Below are positions 51,593-62,991 of a stretch of DNA of 64,000 bases, in pieces (within the stretch, counting starts at the first letter, position 1; every line of letters begins with the position of its first letter). Made by a program: the position numbers and the translations under genes. Location: contig NC_133897.1 in the NCBI RefSeq assembly GCF_964199755.1, positions 68,628,661-68,692,660 on the forward strand, read 5' to 3'. Below the pieces are notes generated by a model that had not been told where the DNA came from, ran no database searches, and was given only the letters and a program-made list of their open reading frames with translations. The stretch comes from Larus michahellis. Its lineage: Eukaryota; Chordata; Aves; Charadriiformes; Laridae.

Positions 51593-53033
51593 CTAATCTT
51601 CCTTAAAAATCTCCTCATCCTGCCTTCTTTTCCGACAATTTCTCTGTAGATGTCCCTTCTTGCGACAATAAAAACATTCTGTGTCCTGCAAACTAAATCT
51701 TCTTCTTCTCGGTTCTACTGGGCCCTTCCGGGGACTTTCTCCTCTCCTGCCCTGATTTTGTCCTTCCCTTACAGCTGCCATCAGGATTCTGGCTTGTTTC
51801 TTCTGATTTTTCTTCTTCCCTTCTCACATACACCTTCTGAGCTTCTCGTAATAATTCATCTAACCCCCTTCCCTGCCAGTCTTCTACATTCTCTAACTTT
51901 TTCCTTATATCTGTCCAAGATTTAGCTACAAATTGAGTTTTCAGCAGGACTTGAGCCACTTGGCTCTCGGGGTCTAACCCAGAATATAGCTGTAAACTTT
52001 TTCTCAATCTTTCCAGCCATTTGGTGGGGGTTTCATCTTTCTTTTGTTGTTCATTAAAGGCCTTATTAATATTTTGCCCTCTGGGTACAGAATCTCTAAT
52101 CCCCTGAATTATCGTATCCCGGAGATCAATCATGTTATTTCTACGTGCGGGGTCTTGATTGTCCCAATTGGGCCACTGTAAGGGCCATTTTACATCTCCG
52201 GCGGGACCATGCTGATGCCTCTGGTCCCAGTGCCTCATGCCTGCCGTTCTGATCATTCCTCGTTCTTCGTTTGTGAACAAGATCTTTAAAATACACTCCA
52301 TCTCGTCCCAAGTATAAATGTTAGGCCTGAGGAATTGATCAAAACGTTCTGCTACCCCTAATGGGTCCTCTAACAAGTGTCCCATTTCTTTCTTAAATTC
52401 CCTCACATCCCCGGAGCTGAGGGGTACAGATACAAATCCAACTCCGGGTTGTGGTCCCCCCATAGCAGTCTCCCTTAAGGGATACAATAAGTTTTCCTCC
52501 CTCCTTTCTCTAGTTTGACTTCTAGTTATTCTTTGATTATAAGGAGGAGCCTCTTCCCCAGGTTCTGTGGGGGCTGTTGGAGGGAGATCTTGCTCAGGAC
52601 CTTGCGGAGGGGGGACATAGGGTGGGGGAGACGCTGGAGGTTCGTCTACATCCCACCTTTTCTTTCTATCATTTTTCTTTTCTTTTAATGGAAACAAATT
52701 AGCGGCCTGAGCCGTGCCCAGGATCCATAAAAAGGCATATTCACTCTCCTCCTTATTAAATGGTCGTTTGTTGTTAACATATATGTTTAATTGTTGGCAT
52801 ATCCAATCCTCTAAGGATCCATGAATTGGCCAATATAAATCTTTTCTTATCTGTTTTCTTCCCCATACCTCCATACAATAATAGACCAATTTCTCCTTGG
52901 ACTTCCCTTTTCGAGAAGGGGAACTACCCCAATATCTAATCATTAGGCCTAACGGGCTATCTTGGGGTATATCGGGGAGCCCACCCCGTATCTCCTGCAT
53001 GGAACCAGAAGTCCTACTTTTCTTCTGTCCCAT
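51593..53033 (-). pseudogene. ERV-C gag with one frameshift, ending in UAG before pol
   Basis: The preferred start is the internal Met at 53,033 (MGQKKS, a myristoylation signal); an upstream in-frame Met exists at 53,060. Matrix, a proline-rich segment (PPYVPPPQGP) and a gammaretrovirus-like capsid follow. The frame shifts near 51,800. The nucleocapsid in the new frame has one zinc knuckle, C-x2-C-x4-H-x4-C (CFYCRKKGHLQRNC), and ends at TAG 51,595-51,593 followed by GGG. That stop context before an in-phase pol is that of readthrough expression in gammaretroviruses. Confidence 0.85.
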
Positions 53034-53419
53034 CTTCCGAAAGTGCCTTCTTTCACTCAAAATTCACTCACTTCCCTCCGTTCGTGGCCCACACCCTCGC
53101 GGACAATGGGAACCACACTATTAGGAGGTCCACACTCACTTCGTCCGGTGGGCTACTAAGCCCAGTGGACGTCTCAGTCACTCACACCCGGGTACCCAAT
53201 CCCCGACCGAACGGAACCACAATATACTTACTTACTCCCGAGTCTTCGTCCGGCTCTTCGTGCACAAAAATTACGGGGAACTGCAGTATCTCCTTTCTCT
53301 TTTCTTTTTCCTTTCCTATCTCAGTTCGGAAAATCCAGGTGAGCTAAGTCGGAATCTCCTTTGGGACCATCTGAAGATGGGGCGCCCTCCCAGAGTTGAA
53401 TTCCGAATTGGCTGTGTGG

Positions 53420-53437
53420 ATCCGAGTCACGGCACCA
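53420..53437 (-). other. ERV-C primer-binding site (tRNA-His)
   Basis: TGGTGCCGTGACTCGGAT on the minus strand, four bases after the LTR end. It is fully complementary to the 3' end of vertebrate tRNA-His, as in HERV-H-type elements. Confidence 0.85.
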
Positions 53438-53441
53438 AATT

Positions 53442-53875
53442 TGTTATAGTTGAATTTAAAACAAATCGAGTCAAAAATAGATTCAATAAACATTTATTGA
53501 GGTAGGAAGGCAAAAGCAGCACTGGGCGGCCGGGGAGTCGCAGCTCCACCAAAGGCTCGCCAATTCAAGCAAGCTGAGCAGCTCTTTTTATCTTCACGGA
53601 GGTCGGTTTCGACATCTTCGGTACGCCCCTCTGTAGCTTCTTGCTTGAGGTAGTTTAGATAAAATGTTGGTCACAGAATCAGCTCAAAATAATACATTCC
53701 GATAACATTGTGGTTAAGCTTTTTGTCAAACAGGAGTTCCCATGTTGGTGTAGCAAGATAACATTGTGGGCATGTCTCTTCTGGTTAAACAGGGAGTTCT
53801 CAAGACTGCCACAATGGGTTCGTTCCTCTTGCTTAACTTGTTTGATCAGCAAATCACCTTTAGTTGCTTATTACA
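53442..53875 (-). repeat. ERV-C 5' LTR
   Basis: 434 bp with TG...CA ends, the same length as the 3' LTR and about 97% identical by hand count. Confidence 0.95.
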
Positions 53876-53909
53876 GGGTGATTTCCAAGGTGGTATTGGG
53901 GAAGGAAAG

Positions 53910-54462
53910 TGTAATAAACAGCCAGATCTCTTAAACAGAAATGGCACTTATTTTATGATAGGGACAAAGTCAATAAAGCAAAAGCACAGCGCTGGGTGCA
54001 TGACTCAAGTCAGAGGCACACCAGCTAATACTTCACCCACGTCTTATATACATTGAATATTGCATACGTATTCACTATTTTAGGCAGAGTAATTGTTTAT
54101 GATGATTGATTATCATTAGTCCCTTTTCTCTTCTATTTGTGCGTTTCCTTCTGGCAGTTGTTTCTGAGGATCGATGATCTTCAGTTCCCTTTTCCCATGC
54201 ATGTGTTTCCTTCTGGTAGGATCGATTATCATCAACTCCCTTCTCCTATGCATCTGTTTCCTTCTGTTAATCATTTGTGGGGTCTTTTGGAGAAGTTCTC
54301 TTTTGTTTCTCTCGGATGTTTTTCTTCATAGCTGCTGTTAGTTGTTATCTTTGAGGTTTCTCATGTTTCCTAATTTACTAAAGGTTAGTTATCCTTATAA
54401 GTCAAAGATTTATAGCCTTGTTATTGTGGCGAAAGCCAACAATACCTTCACTATTTTTCACA
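53910..54462 (-). repeat. Solo LTR with GAAAG target duplication
   Basis: A 553-bp TG...CA element flanked by the direct repeat gaaag at 53,905-53,909 and 54,463-54,467. Minus orientation is inferred from a TATA-like TGTATATAAG on that strand about 130 bp from its end. The same family is at 62,138. A 5-bp duplication and no internal sequence indicate LTR-LTR recombination. Confidence 0.85.
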
Positions 54463-55340
54463 GAAAGCAATGTCAGTGTTGTGGCAGATGAGCAGTGAGA
54501 GCCATACCTGAGGCTTCTCTTCTGCCAGCTGCACAGCGGCAGTTCCCTCAGCCTGCCCTTGTGTGCCCTGTGCCGCAGCCCCTCACCAGAAGGGGACACA
54601 GGAGTCTGCATGCAGCCTCCAAAGTGCCTAAGAAGAGAGGAGAGCATTTTTTTTTCGCTTTTTAAGTCCCCACATTACCACTAGAGTTATTTCCTCAATT
54701 TGTGTCCGTGTGGAGGAGAAATGTTCCTTTTGAGCCTAGGCCCATGATCTATAGATGCTAAACATTTCTGACTGTGCCTAAGGATTGATTTTGTTGATGA
54801 ACAAAGCGAGAGGCTTGCTCTGTTTGTTGCTCTGCATGTCTTTCTTGCTACTCGTGCTGACAAAGCAACTACAACAGGTTTTCCCTGGCCCTCCCTTCCC
54901 TCCTTCCCCTTCTCCTTGCTCCCAATGAGTCAAATCATGATGAGCCTGAAATGCCAGAGATTTTTCAGCTCCAAAACCACTTGCAAACCCAGAGCAAAAG
55001 CCAGAGATGAAGAGATGGCCGATGCTGGTTGCAGTGTCTTTTTCAGGGAATCTTCCCAGGCATAATCTTCTTCTTTCTTGGAAAAATCTTCCCGGGTATG
55101 GTGTTCTTTCTTGGGAAGAATCTTGCCAGGCAGTATCTTCTTCTTTTGTTTCTCCTTTGTTCCCCGCTAGGGGCACTTATTTTCCCCTTTGATGTCTGCT
55201 GCATTGGCTTTGTTTCCAAGCTTTCTTGGTTGCCTTAGCACGTGTTTTGCACTTTTCTGTCACCTTTTGCCATTTCTGCGTTTGCGTCAAAGCATCTGTA
55301 AGGGTTCTTGTTGCCTCTCCAAGAGAAAAAGTCAAACTGG
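54463..55340 (+). repeat. Patchwork of older partial copies of the duplicated unit
   Basis: About 54,680-54,860 resembles 40,310-40,490 (and 56,170-56,345). About 54,960-55,200 resembles 43,815-43,990 with an extra internal repeat of the tcttctttcttgg motif. From about 55,205 the sequence matches copy A from 11,489 and runs into copy C at 55,341. The pieces are more diverged than B versus C, so they predate that duplication. Confidence 0.75.
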
Positions 55341-58300
55341 TGGGGCAGGGAAGGATGTGAGGAGGGACGAGGAGTTTTGGGACTGGTTGTTGGAGCAGTT
55401 TGAAGAGTGCAGTTTCTTGTTTGTGTGCAGTGTCTTAGGGCAAAGTGAGGCTTGTCAAAGGGGCAGGTGTCTGTGTGTTTTTCCAAGAGACTTGCTGTGC
55501 CCAAGTGAAACTGGGAGGATTCCCTGCGCAGGCTGCTCTGCCCCAACTGCCTGTCTCCCTGGGCTCCATTCCGTCCATCCCTCTAGATGTTAGAAAGCAA
55601 GCCAGCTTCCATCCCATTTTACTTTTTCCTTGAAATCCAAGAGAAAAAAGGTGGGTAATGTATGTGTAACCATATGTTACAGATATGTATGTGTAACCAT
55701 GCATGGATACAAATTGCCCTTGAGTACCTTTGAGGTGAGAGCGATTCTACTTCCTTGCCCTTGTGAAATGAGGAAAGTTTTTTGTGCTTTGTCCGAGTGT
55801 GCTTGGGTCACAGTTTCACCAACTAAGGATGGCGACAAGCTTGTGATTGGTGTGGGAGGAAGTTCTTGTTTCTTGATTGCTCTGCTCTATGGAAAACTTG
55901 TTTTGCAATCCTTCACATGGTGGAAACATTAAACTTGCTGGGAAAACCTGGGAGGTGGAAATGTATGTTTGGCTGAAATCTCTTCCTGGAGGCACGTGTT
56001 CATGTGCATGTAGCGTTTTTAAGGTGAAAGTGCCAGGGAAATGCTGCTTTTCAAAGGTCTTTGTGTGATGGGAAGTGGCAGTCCCTGTGCAGGTTAAGCT
56101 GCCCCGTGCTCCCTTTGGAACTCCCTGTCCTAATCTCTCTCCCTCTCAGCACCATTACCGATGGTTCTATTTGCTCAGTTTGTGTGCGTCTGGAGGAGAA
56201 ACGTTTTTTTTTTGAGGCCAGGCACGTGATCCAAATAGGCTGATCATTTCTGACTGTGCCTAAGGATGGAGTTTGTCGATGAACAAAGCGAGAGGCTTGC
56301 TGTGATTGTTGCTCTGCATGTCTTTCTTGCTCCTTGTGCTCACAAACCCAGGAGAGCAGATTTTGTCTCCGAGGACTGAAGTTTAGAATTGCAGCTGCTT
56401 CTGTTTCTTCAGACAGTAGTTGCTCAGGAGTTCCTGTGCTCTTGTGCCGTAAGAAAATGCTGCTGTGGATTTCCTGTTCCTCTCTCTTGAAAGGTTGTCC
56501 ATGAGGAGTGGAATAGAGAGGAGTGTTTTTTGAAAGTCATCTAGAAGGGAACCAGAGCAAGAGGAGCAGTGTGGTGACTGGGTCCAGGCTGGCCACGGAA
56601 ATGCAGTTGCCCTTTTGTGTACTGCCTTTTGACCAGGGAAGTGTGTACCTTGTGGCAATGAACTGTTTTGTTCTTGTGTCTTGATTTTCAGCCTTGTGGG
56701 AGTTTGTCGTTCGTTGGAGGGCACCGGCACCTTTGCAAGCCCCAAAAGAGGCAGGTCTCATCAGAAGACCTCAGCAGACACCCCACAAGCCCATGTATGG
56801 CGCGTTTTCCTGGAGAGTGACTTGGATTCTGCACTTAGTTGCTTCTAACCCGACCTGTCCTTCTGACTGCGAGCAGACTGTAATGGTAAGGTGCTGAGAC
56901 ATCTCTGGCTAATTGTGCAGGTGCGTCACTGGTGGCCTTCTTTGAAAGGAGGTCTGGGAGAGGTGTCTGTGTGTGGGGTGAGTCTGCTTTTGGGGAGGGG
57001 AGAAGATTTCTCTGCCTGCACAAGAACAATGTCCCTGGCGCAAAGGGTGCGGGGGGAATGCCTAAGCACCACTCCTGCTGTGGATTATAGCATCTCCTTG
57101 TCTTTGTCCCTAAAGTCTGTGTGGTTTTTCAGGCTGTGAAGTGAAACTCTCAAGTTCTGGGAGCTTTTTGTGCTCTCTCTTGATTGCAGAGTGGTGTTTT
57201 AGCTTGAGAGCTGTGTGCTCTCTGTCTGCTCTGCCTGAAAATGCACGTGAAAGGAGTCTGCCTGGTTTGTACGCCTATGGGTGAGGTGGCCAGCTGGCCC
57301 TTTCCGTGGGGTGGCTGGTGGTGGATGGGCAGAGTGATGGTCATCAGGAATTCCTGCTGTTGGTACTTGCCCTGTATCTGCTTGGGTCCAGGGGTGGAGA
57401 TGGTGATTTCTGTGGCATCTCTGGGGTCTGGCTCTTGCCGCGAGACCTTTGATGTTGCAACGGCGGGCTGCTGTAAGCTAAGTAAGCAATCTCTGACAAG
57501 AGTGCCGTGCTAGTTCTTGTGTGGCCAAAAGCCTGGCAATGTTTTCATGGAGCGCTCCTCACTTGCTTCTGGGATGGTCTGCCTTTTCCGTGCTACTTGC
57601 TGTTGACAGCTGTGCTCTGCTGCCTGTATCTTGGCATCCATAAAGACAAGGGGTGTTTGGGGCTGCCCCCCTCCTCTGTCAGAGTTATTTGGAGTGAGAG
57701 GTTGCCAAGCAGGGTTGCACACCAGGTTCATGAGGAGCTCACAAAGCATGAGGTTCAGATTGCAGGTCCCTGTGGCAGGGTGACATCAAAAGTGCTGTTT
57801 TCCTTCCTCCTCTTAGTTTTGTTTCTCAGGGAAGCTGTGAATGGTACAGCTTTTGCAGTGTTAGATGTGAGTGAATAGGCATGCTGCTGCATGACCCTCT
57901 GCCTTCTTTCTGTTGATTTTGTGCCTCCTGCTGCACTTGTCACAGTGATGCCGAGTGATGAGTCCTGTCAAATTTCCCCTTGGGAAAGGGGAGAGAGTAG
58001 ACAACTTGTTCAGCCCGTACCACGTAATTCAGTTTCAACTCCAAGTGCCTCTTCTACCTTCCTTAGATATTTAGAGCTACTTTCTACTCATTGGAGGTGA
58101 AGGGGGAACGGTGTTTGCAATAAAGCAATTGCTGTAAAGCAATCCTTCTTCACAAGTGCCACCTGGAAAGAAACATCCCAGATGTCTCCCCCAGCAGTGC
58201 TCTCCATCCCTGGCCTGGACCAGTTGTGTCGAAAGGAGAAAATAGTGTCATTTCTGTGGCTGCTCATTTCTTGATCTCTTCACTCTCCCTCCCACCCCCC

Positions 58301-61300
58301 ACCCCTGCCCTCTCTCTCTTCTGAGAAAAGCAGGAGCTCCCTTGATTGTGGTCGGTGGCCTTGTGCAAAATGTCTGGCCAATGTTTTCAAAGCACACCTT
58401 GAGTGTAAGGAGCTCTTGAATGTACTTGCTTCCTTCTTCTGTGGTGCTGCAGAGCTGTCTGTGAAAGGCAGGAGGAGAGGTGGGCAGGTGGGTGTGTGCA
58501 GAGGCCCATGTTTAGGTGTGCTTGCCCAGCAGGTGGTTGCCAGAGCAGTGGTGGCCCCTGAGCTCTAGGAGATGTGTGGAATGGATGTCTGGAAGCCTGC
58601 TGCCTTGAGTGGGCTTTCTTGACTTGAAAGGCAGTTGGTAGCTGAACGTCTGTGCAAACCTTTGGAGGTTGTCAGGGAAGTGTTGCAAAAGTATTTGAGA
58701 GCCGCCGTGGTCAAGGTTTTCTCTAAGCGTGATGCACTGAAGCATTTCCTAGAGAAGTCTTTAGAGCATCTGCAGTCTCTGGAGCCTTTGCCTGTGATGC
58801 GCTTGATTTGTGCAGGTGATTTTCCCAGTTGCTGCTGGGGCAAGGAGTTGGGTGGAAAGTGCAGTGAAAAGCTTTCAGTCTCGCTGAGAGAAATGGAAAT
58901 AACTGATGTGCTTTTTTCCACTGCAGGGCAGGAAGAGAGTGCCCAGGGCCAGGAAGGGGGTGTTGCCTATTTGTTGGTTCTAGGTGGCTGCTTTTCCAGC
59001 ACTTGCTCTAGCGTGTCTGTTGGAGGATGGCAGATTGGATGGATCCTTGGTTTCATTCCTCTGAGAGTAACTCTTTTCAACTGCCCCTGTGCTTTTCATC
59101 TCAAAGGATGCCCAGCTGGTCTAGAAATGACATCCATGGCTTGCTCTCCGTGGCAGTGAAGTGCAGCCCCCAGAACTGCCTCCCAGTCTCCGTTGGTCCT
59201 GCCTGGCAGTGGAAGCCCATCAAATGGAGTGCAGCTAAGAGTGATGTGGAGTGCCCTGCTTCCATCGGGGAGAGCAAGGCTGCTGCTGAAGGGCCAAGCT
59301 GTGAGGATGATGAGAGAGCCAAGGAGCAGAAAGGAAGGATTTCCCAAATGCTGGAGTGCTTGTCACGTGCCACTCCCAGGAAAGAGGTGGGGTAAGTGAC
59401 TTCAGGTTTGTAAATTGCCAACAGTGCGGACTAAGGTGAGGTAAATCTCAAGGTCCATCTAGAACCATTTATTAGGTGCCCCAAATGATTAGTATAGGTC
59501 TTAACAAGTCCAGAGAATTGGTTAGGTATATGAGAAATGCTGGCAAATGGTGAGGTATGCATTGTGTTCCTTAGCACCAGGTATAGGAGAACTTATGGCA
59601 AGCGTTACTGAAGGTGGTCCTTAAAGTGGTTACTTAAGAACTCTAAGAGCAAAGAGAAAGTGGGGGATAGAGAAAGGCAAAGCCAGAGCAAAAGCCAAAG
59701 ATGAAGAGATGGCTGGTGCTGGTTGCAGCATCTTTTTCAGGGAATCTTCCCAGGCATAATCTTCTTTCTTGGGAAGAATCTTGCCGGGCAGTATCTTCTT
59801 CTTTTGTTTCTCCTTTGTTCCCCGCTAGGGGCACTTATTTTCCCCTTTGATGTCTGCTGCAGTAGCATGGTCCACCCCCCTTGCCAAGGACAGCCTTGTG
59901 TCAGGTTTCTCCCTTCTCCCAGGTGATGTGTAGCATGATTTGGGTGGAGGGAGGAGTGCCATAGTCCTACATGTTGAGCATGATGTCTCTAATCTTCATC
60001 AGCATGTGCGGGGGTGTGCGCTTTCCTATGCATTTGGCAGCTAATGAAGCCAAGGTCACTTCCCGGACACAATGGCCTTGAGAACTAGCAAGCTCACCAC
60101 ACGAGTGGCAGAACTATCCTGTCTTCACAGGGCATGTCTCTTTTAGTTTTGACAATGAATGCTTGTTAGGAGTGAAAGCTTTCTAAAAATCAAATTTTAC
60201 CCGTTTCTTCCCGGCATACAGGGATAGCTGAAGTCCTTGCAGTTCCCCCCCGTGGCATGCCGATTGCTTTGTATGGAGTCACTTTTTCACCTTCTTTTTT
60301 TCTTTTCCTTTCTGGGTCTGGCATTCTTGAGCTGTGGTAATGGATCTAGTCCCCAAAGTTTGTACTATTGTTTTCCTCTTTACGCGTTACCCTTTTGCCC
60401 CTTTTGTTTTGCGCTTCATGAAGGCTAGTGTGATTGGGTTAGAATCATGTCAACTGAAAGCTAAGCCTTCTTGCTTGAGTGCCACCACATAACTAAGTAC
60501 AGACAGAAAATTGCCAGGTTTTGTTTTGGTTTTTCTTTTTATTGGTAGCTCAAGTAGAGCAAGTTATTAAACCGCTTTGGAAATAGACCTGAAGTCAAAA
60601 TTACAAATATGTTAACTTTCTCTTAAACTACTTGCAGCACAGTGTTGCTCAGTTCAGAATATTGAGTTTGAGTTTTGGTATTTGATGATCCCTATAGCTA
60701 CAGATGGATGCTTTACACATAGCAGACAGGTACCCTGAAGAGAAACTCACAGGAGTTTTTCATGCAGGCTGTGGTTCTGCTGTTGGATGTGCACATGAAA
60801 CCTTACTGAAGTCGCAGGGTTTTTCAAACAGGTGGTTCTCAGTTAGTTGCAGGCTGAGGAGTTCTGTTGCGTAGCGATGAAAGCATGCTCTGCGATTCAG
60901 TGAGAGCAACTGGTATTTCTGTCAAATACCAAGTGGGTAAAGTTGCAATCGTAACACTGTAGGGAGTGAGCAAGGAATGAAAACGCACGGGGAAAAAGGA
61001 CTGTCTGAAATTTGTCAATGCTAATGTCAGCTCTGCTGCACAAGGCAAAGTGTTGTTTTCCTCCCCCATAAAAACTGGCGCTCTGCGGGACAGGATGTTT
61101 TATGTGCTGCTGTGCGTGATGTGAATAGCAGAATACTAAGCCCACTCAGTCGATATTGATTTCCCCCCACACTCCCAAAGCTATGATTATTGCTGGACAT
61201 GGATGCTGTTGACAATCCCTGTTTCCCTTGAAACAGCAATACTACCAGTAAGGCAGTATTATTTACATTTTTTCCTGCTCTTGATTTACCAATCTTTTTA

Positions 61301-62991
61301 TTTTCCTTCACGTTTTAAGATTGAGTTGTTAGATTGAGTTGTAGTTATGACAGTGATTTGGTTTAATGGTCTTTTTGATTTAGCTTCAGTACGCTTTGAT
61401 TCGGGAGCATTCAGCTATTGAAATCTTCCCAGGAGGGATCACGTGGGGTCTGTGGAATGTCAGCATGTGCACGTGGGTGCAGACACCCACGCACACACAT
61501 ACACACCTTAACACTTCTGGGAACATGAGACAAGAGGTCATTTCCCAGGGACAAAACTGGCATGGTTCTGCAAAGCTTGTTCTATGCCAATAAAAACTGA
61601 CACGACTAAATACTTGGTGAGATTTTGTTATTAGCTGTAGCAGAGAGTTGATACTGGAGGTGTGATTCTGTATTGGACACCAACAGGCTTCCCTCAAGAA
61701 GCGCTCAGTTCCTGCAGAGTTCTGATCAAAAAGGAATAATTCAGGCTGGCAGAGAGCTCTGTTCATCCCTCCTCCTGCTGAGCGCAGGGCGAACTTCAGA
61801 GTTAGGCCAGCTAACTTGAACATTATTTGTTCTATCTTTATTTTGTTATTTATTGATTGATTATCAGGTGATTTTTTTCTATATTTATCAAATGATCTTT
61901 CTTTTCTGCTGCCTTGCACCATTGTATGAATGATAAAGTTGCCAAAGTCCCTACTGGAGTCCGCCTGTGGTTTGTTTCTGGGTGCTGGTCTAAGGTGGAA
62001 GCCTGAGAAGGCATTTGGATCCCGAAAGCATTTTGCGGCATCCGCTGGTGGTGACGAGACCAGGTGGGCTGTGAGAGAGGGGACTGAATCCCCATGGCCA
62101 TTGTGTGAAACTTGAGGAATTGTGGCAATTTATGGAGTGTAACAAATAGCCAGATCCCTTAAACAGAAATGGCACTTATTTTATGATAGGGACAAAGTCA
62201 ATAAAGCAAAAGCACAGCGCTGGGTGCATGACTCAAGTCAGAGGCACACCAGCTAACACTTCAACCATGTCTTATGTACATTGAATATTGCATACGTATT
62301 CACTCGTTTAGACAGAGTAATTGTTGATAATGATTGATTATTATTAGTCCTTTTTCCCTTCTATTTGTGTGTTTCCTTCTGAATCTTCAGTTCCCTTTTC
62401 CCATGCATCTGTTTCCTTCTGGTAGGATCAGCTCCCTTCTCCTATGCATCTGTTTCCTTCTGTTAATCACTTGTGGGGTCTTTTGGAGAAGTTCTTTTTT
62501 GTTTCTCTCGGATGTTTTTCTTCATGATGTTTTTCTTCATAGTTGCTGTTAGTTGTTATCTTTGAGGTTTCTCATGTTTCCTAATTTACTAAAGGTTAGT
62601 TATCCTTATAAGTCAAAGATTTATAGCCTTGTTATTATGGCAAAAGCCAACAATACCTTCACTATTTTTCACATGGAGACATTTCCTTGTGGAGAGGGAC
62701 AGAGTGGGAAGGGCAGCAGCCCCTGTGTTCCCATCACTTGGAGTCTGTACCACTGCGGAACCTCGCTGGCATCTGCCCCCTTTGCAGGATGTCTGGCTCT
62801 GCGGTTAAGCATACGTGCCCGCATCATCTAAAATGGCCTTTTTCTCCAAGGCCTGTTCTTTGAAGAGAAGGCGGTGAATTACTGCTTTAGGTCCCGAATA
62901 ATATGTAGCAATTGAATGACCTTATAAGAAAGACTAACTCCAGTAGGAAGCAGAAATTTGTGTTCTCTCCCCGGGGATCAAGCATGCATTA
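55341..62991 (+). repeat. Segmental duplicate copy C
   Basis: Nearly identical to copy B at +15,858 bp, and +16,400 after the 62,138 solo LTR, up to 62,991. The exon candidates recur at 56,692-56,885 and 59,107-59,391. One patch (about 58,620-58,765) differs from copy B at many sites and instead agrees with copy A. Confidence 0.95.
62138..62673 (-). repeat. Solo LTR in copy C with TGGAG target duplication
   Basis: A 536-bp TG...CA element between tggag at 62,133-62,137 and tggag at 62,674-62,678. Copy B has the single uninterrupted tggag at 46,274-46,278, an empty site. It is the same family as 53,910-54,462, but the TATA-like sequence is changed (tatgtacatt). Confidence 0.9.

Larger units (their letters stand above)
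46592..53875 (-). mobile_element. ERV-C: near full-length class I-like provirus, tRNA-His primer site
   Basis: A 7,284-bp element with equal 434-bp LTRs differing at about 12 sites by hand count. The order on the minus strand is LTR, tRNA-His primer site, gag, UAG, pro-pol, truncated env, polypurine tract and LTR. Gag and pol share a frame separated by one UAG, the gammaretrovirus arrangement. Pol has three in-frame stops, gag a frameshift and env a large deletion, so the copy is defective. No target duplication is seen: the left flank is gcatta and the right flank is gggtg. Confidence 0.95.
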
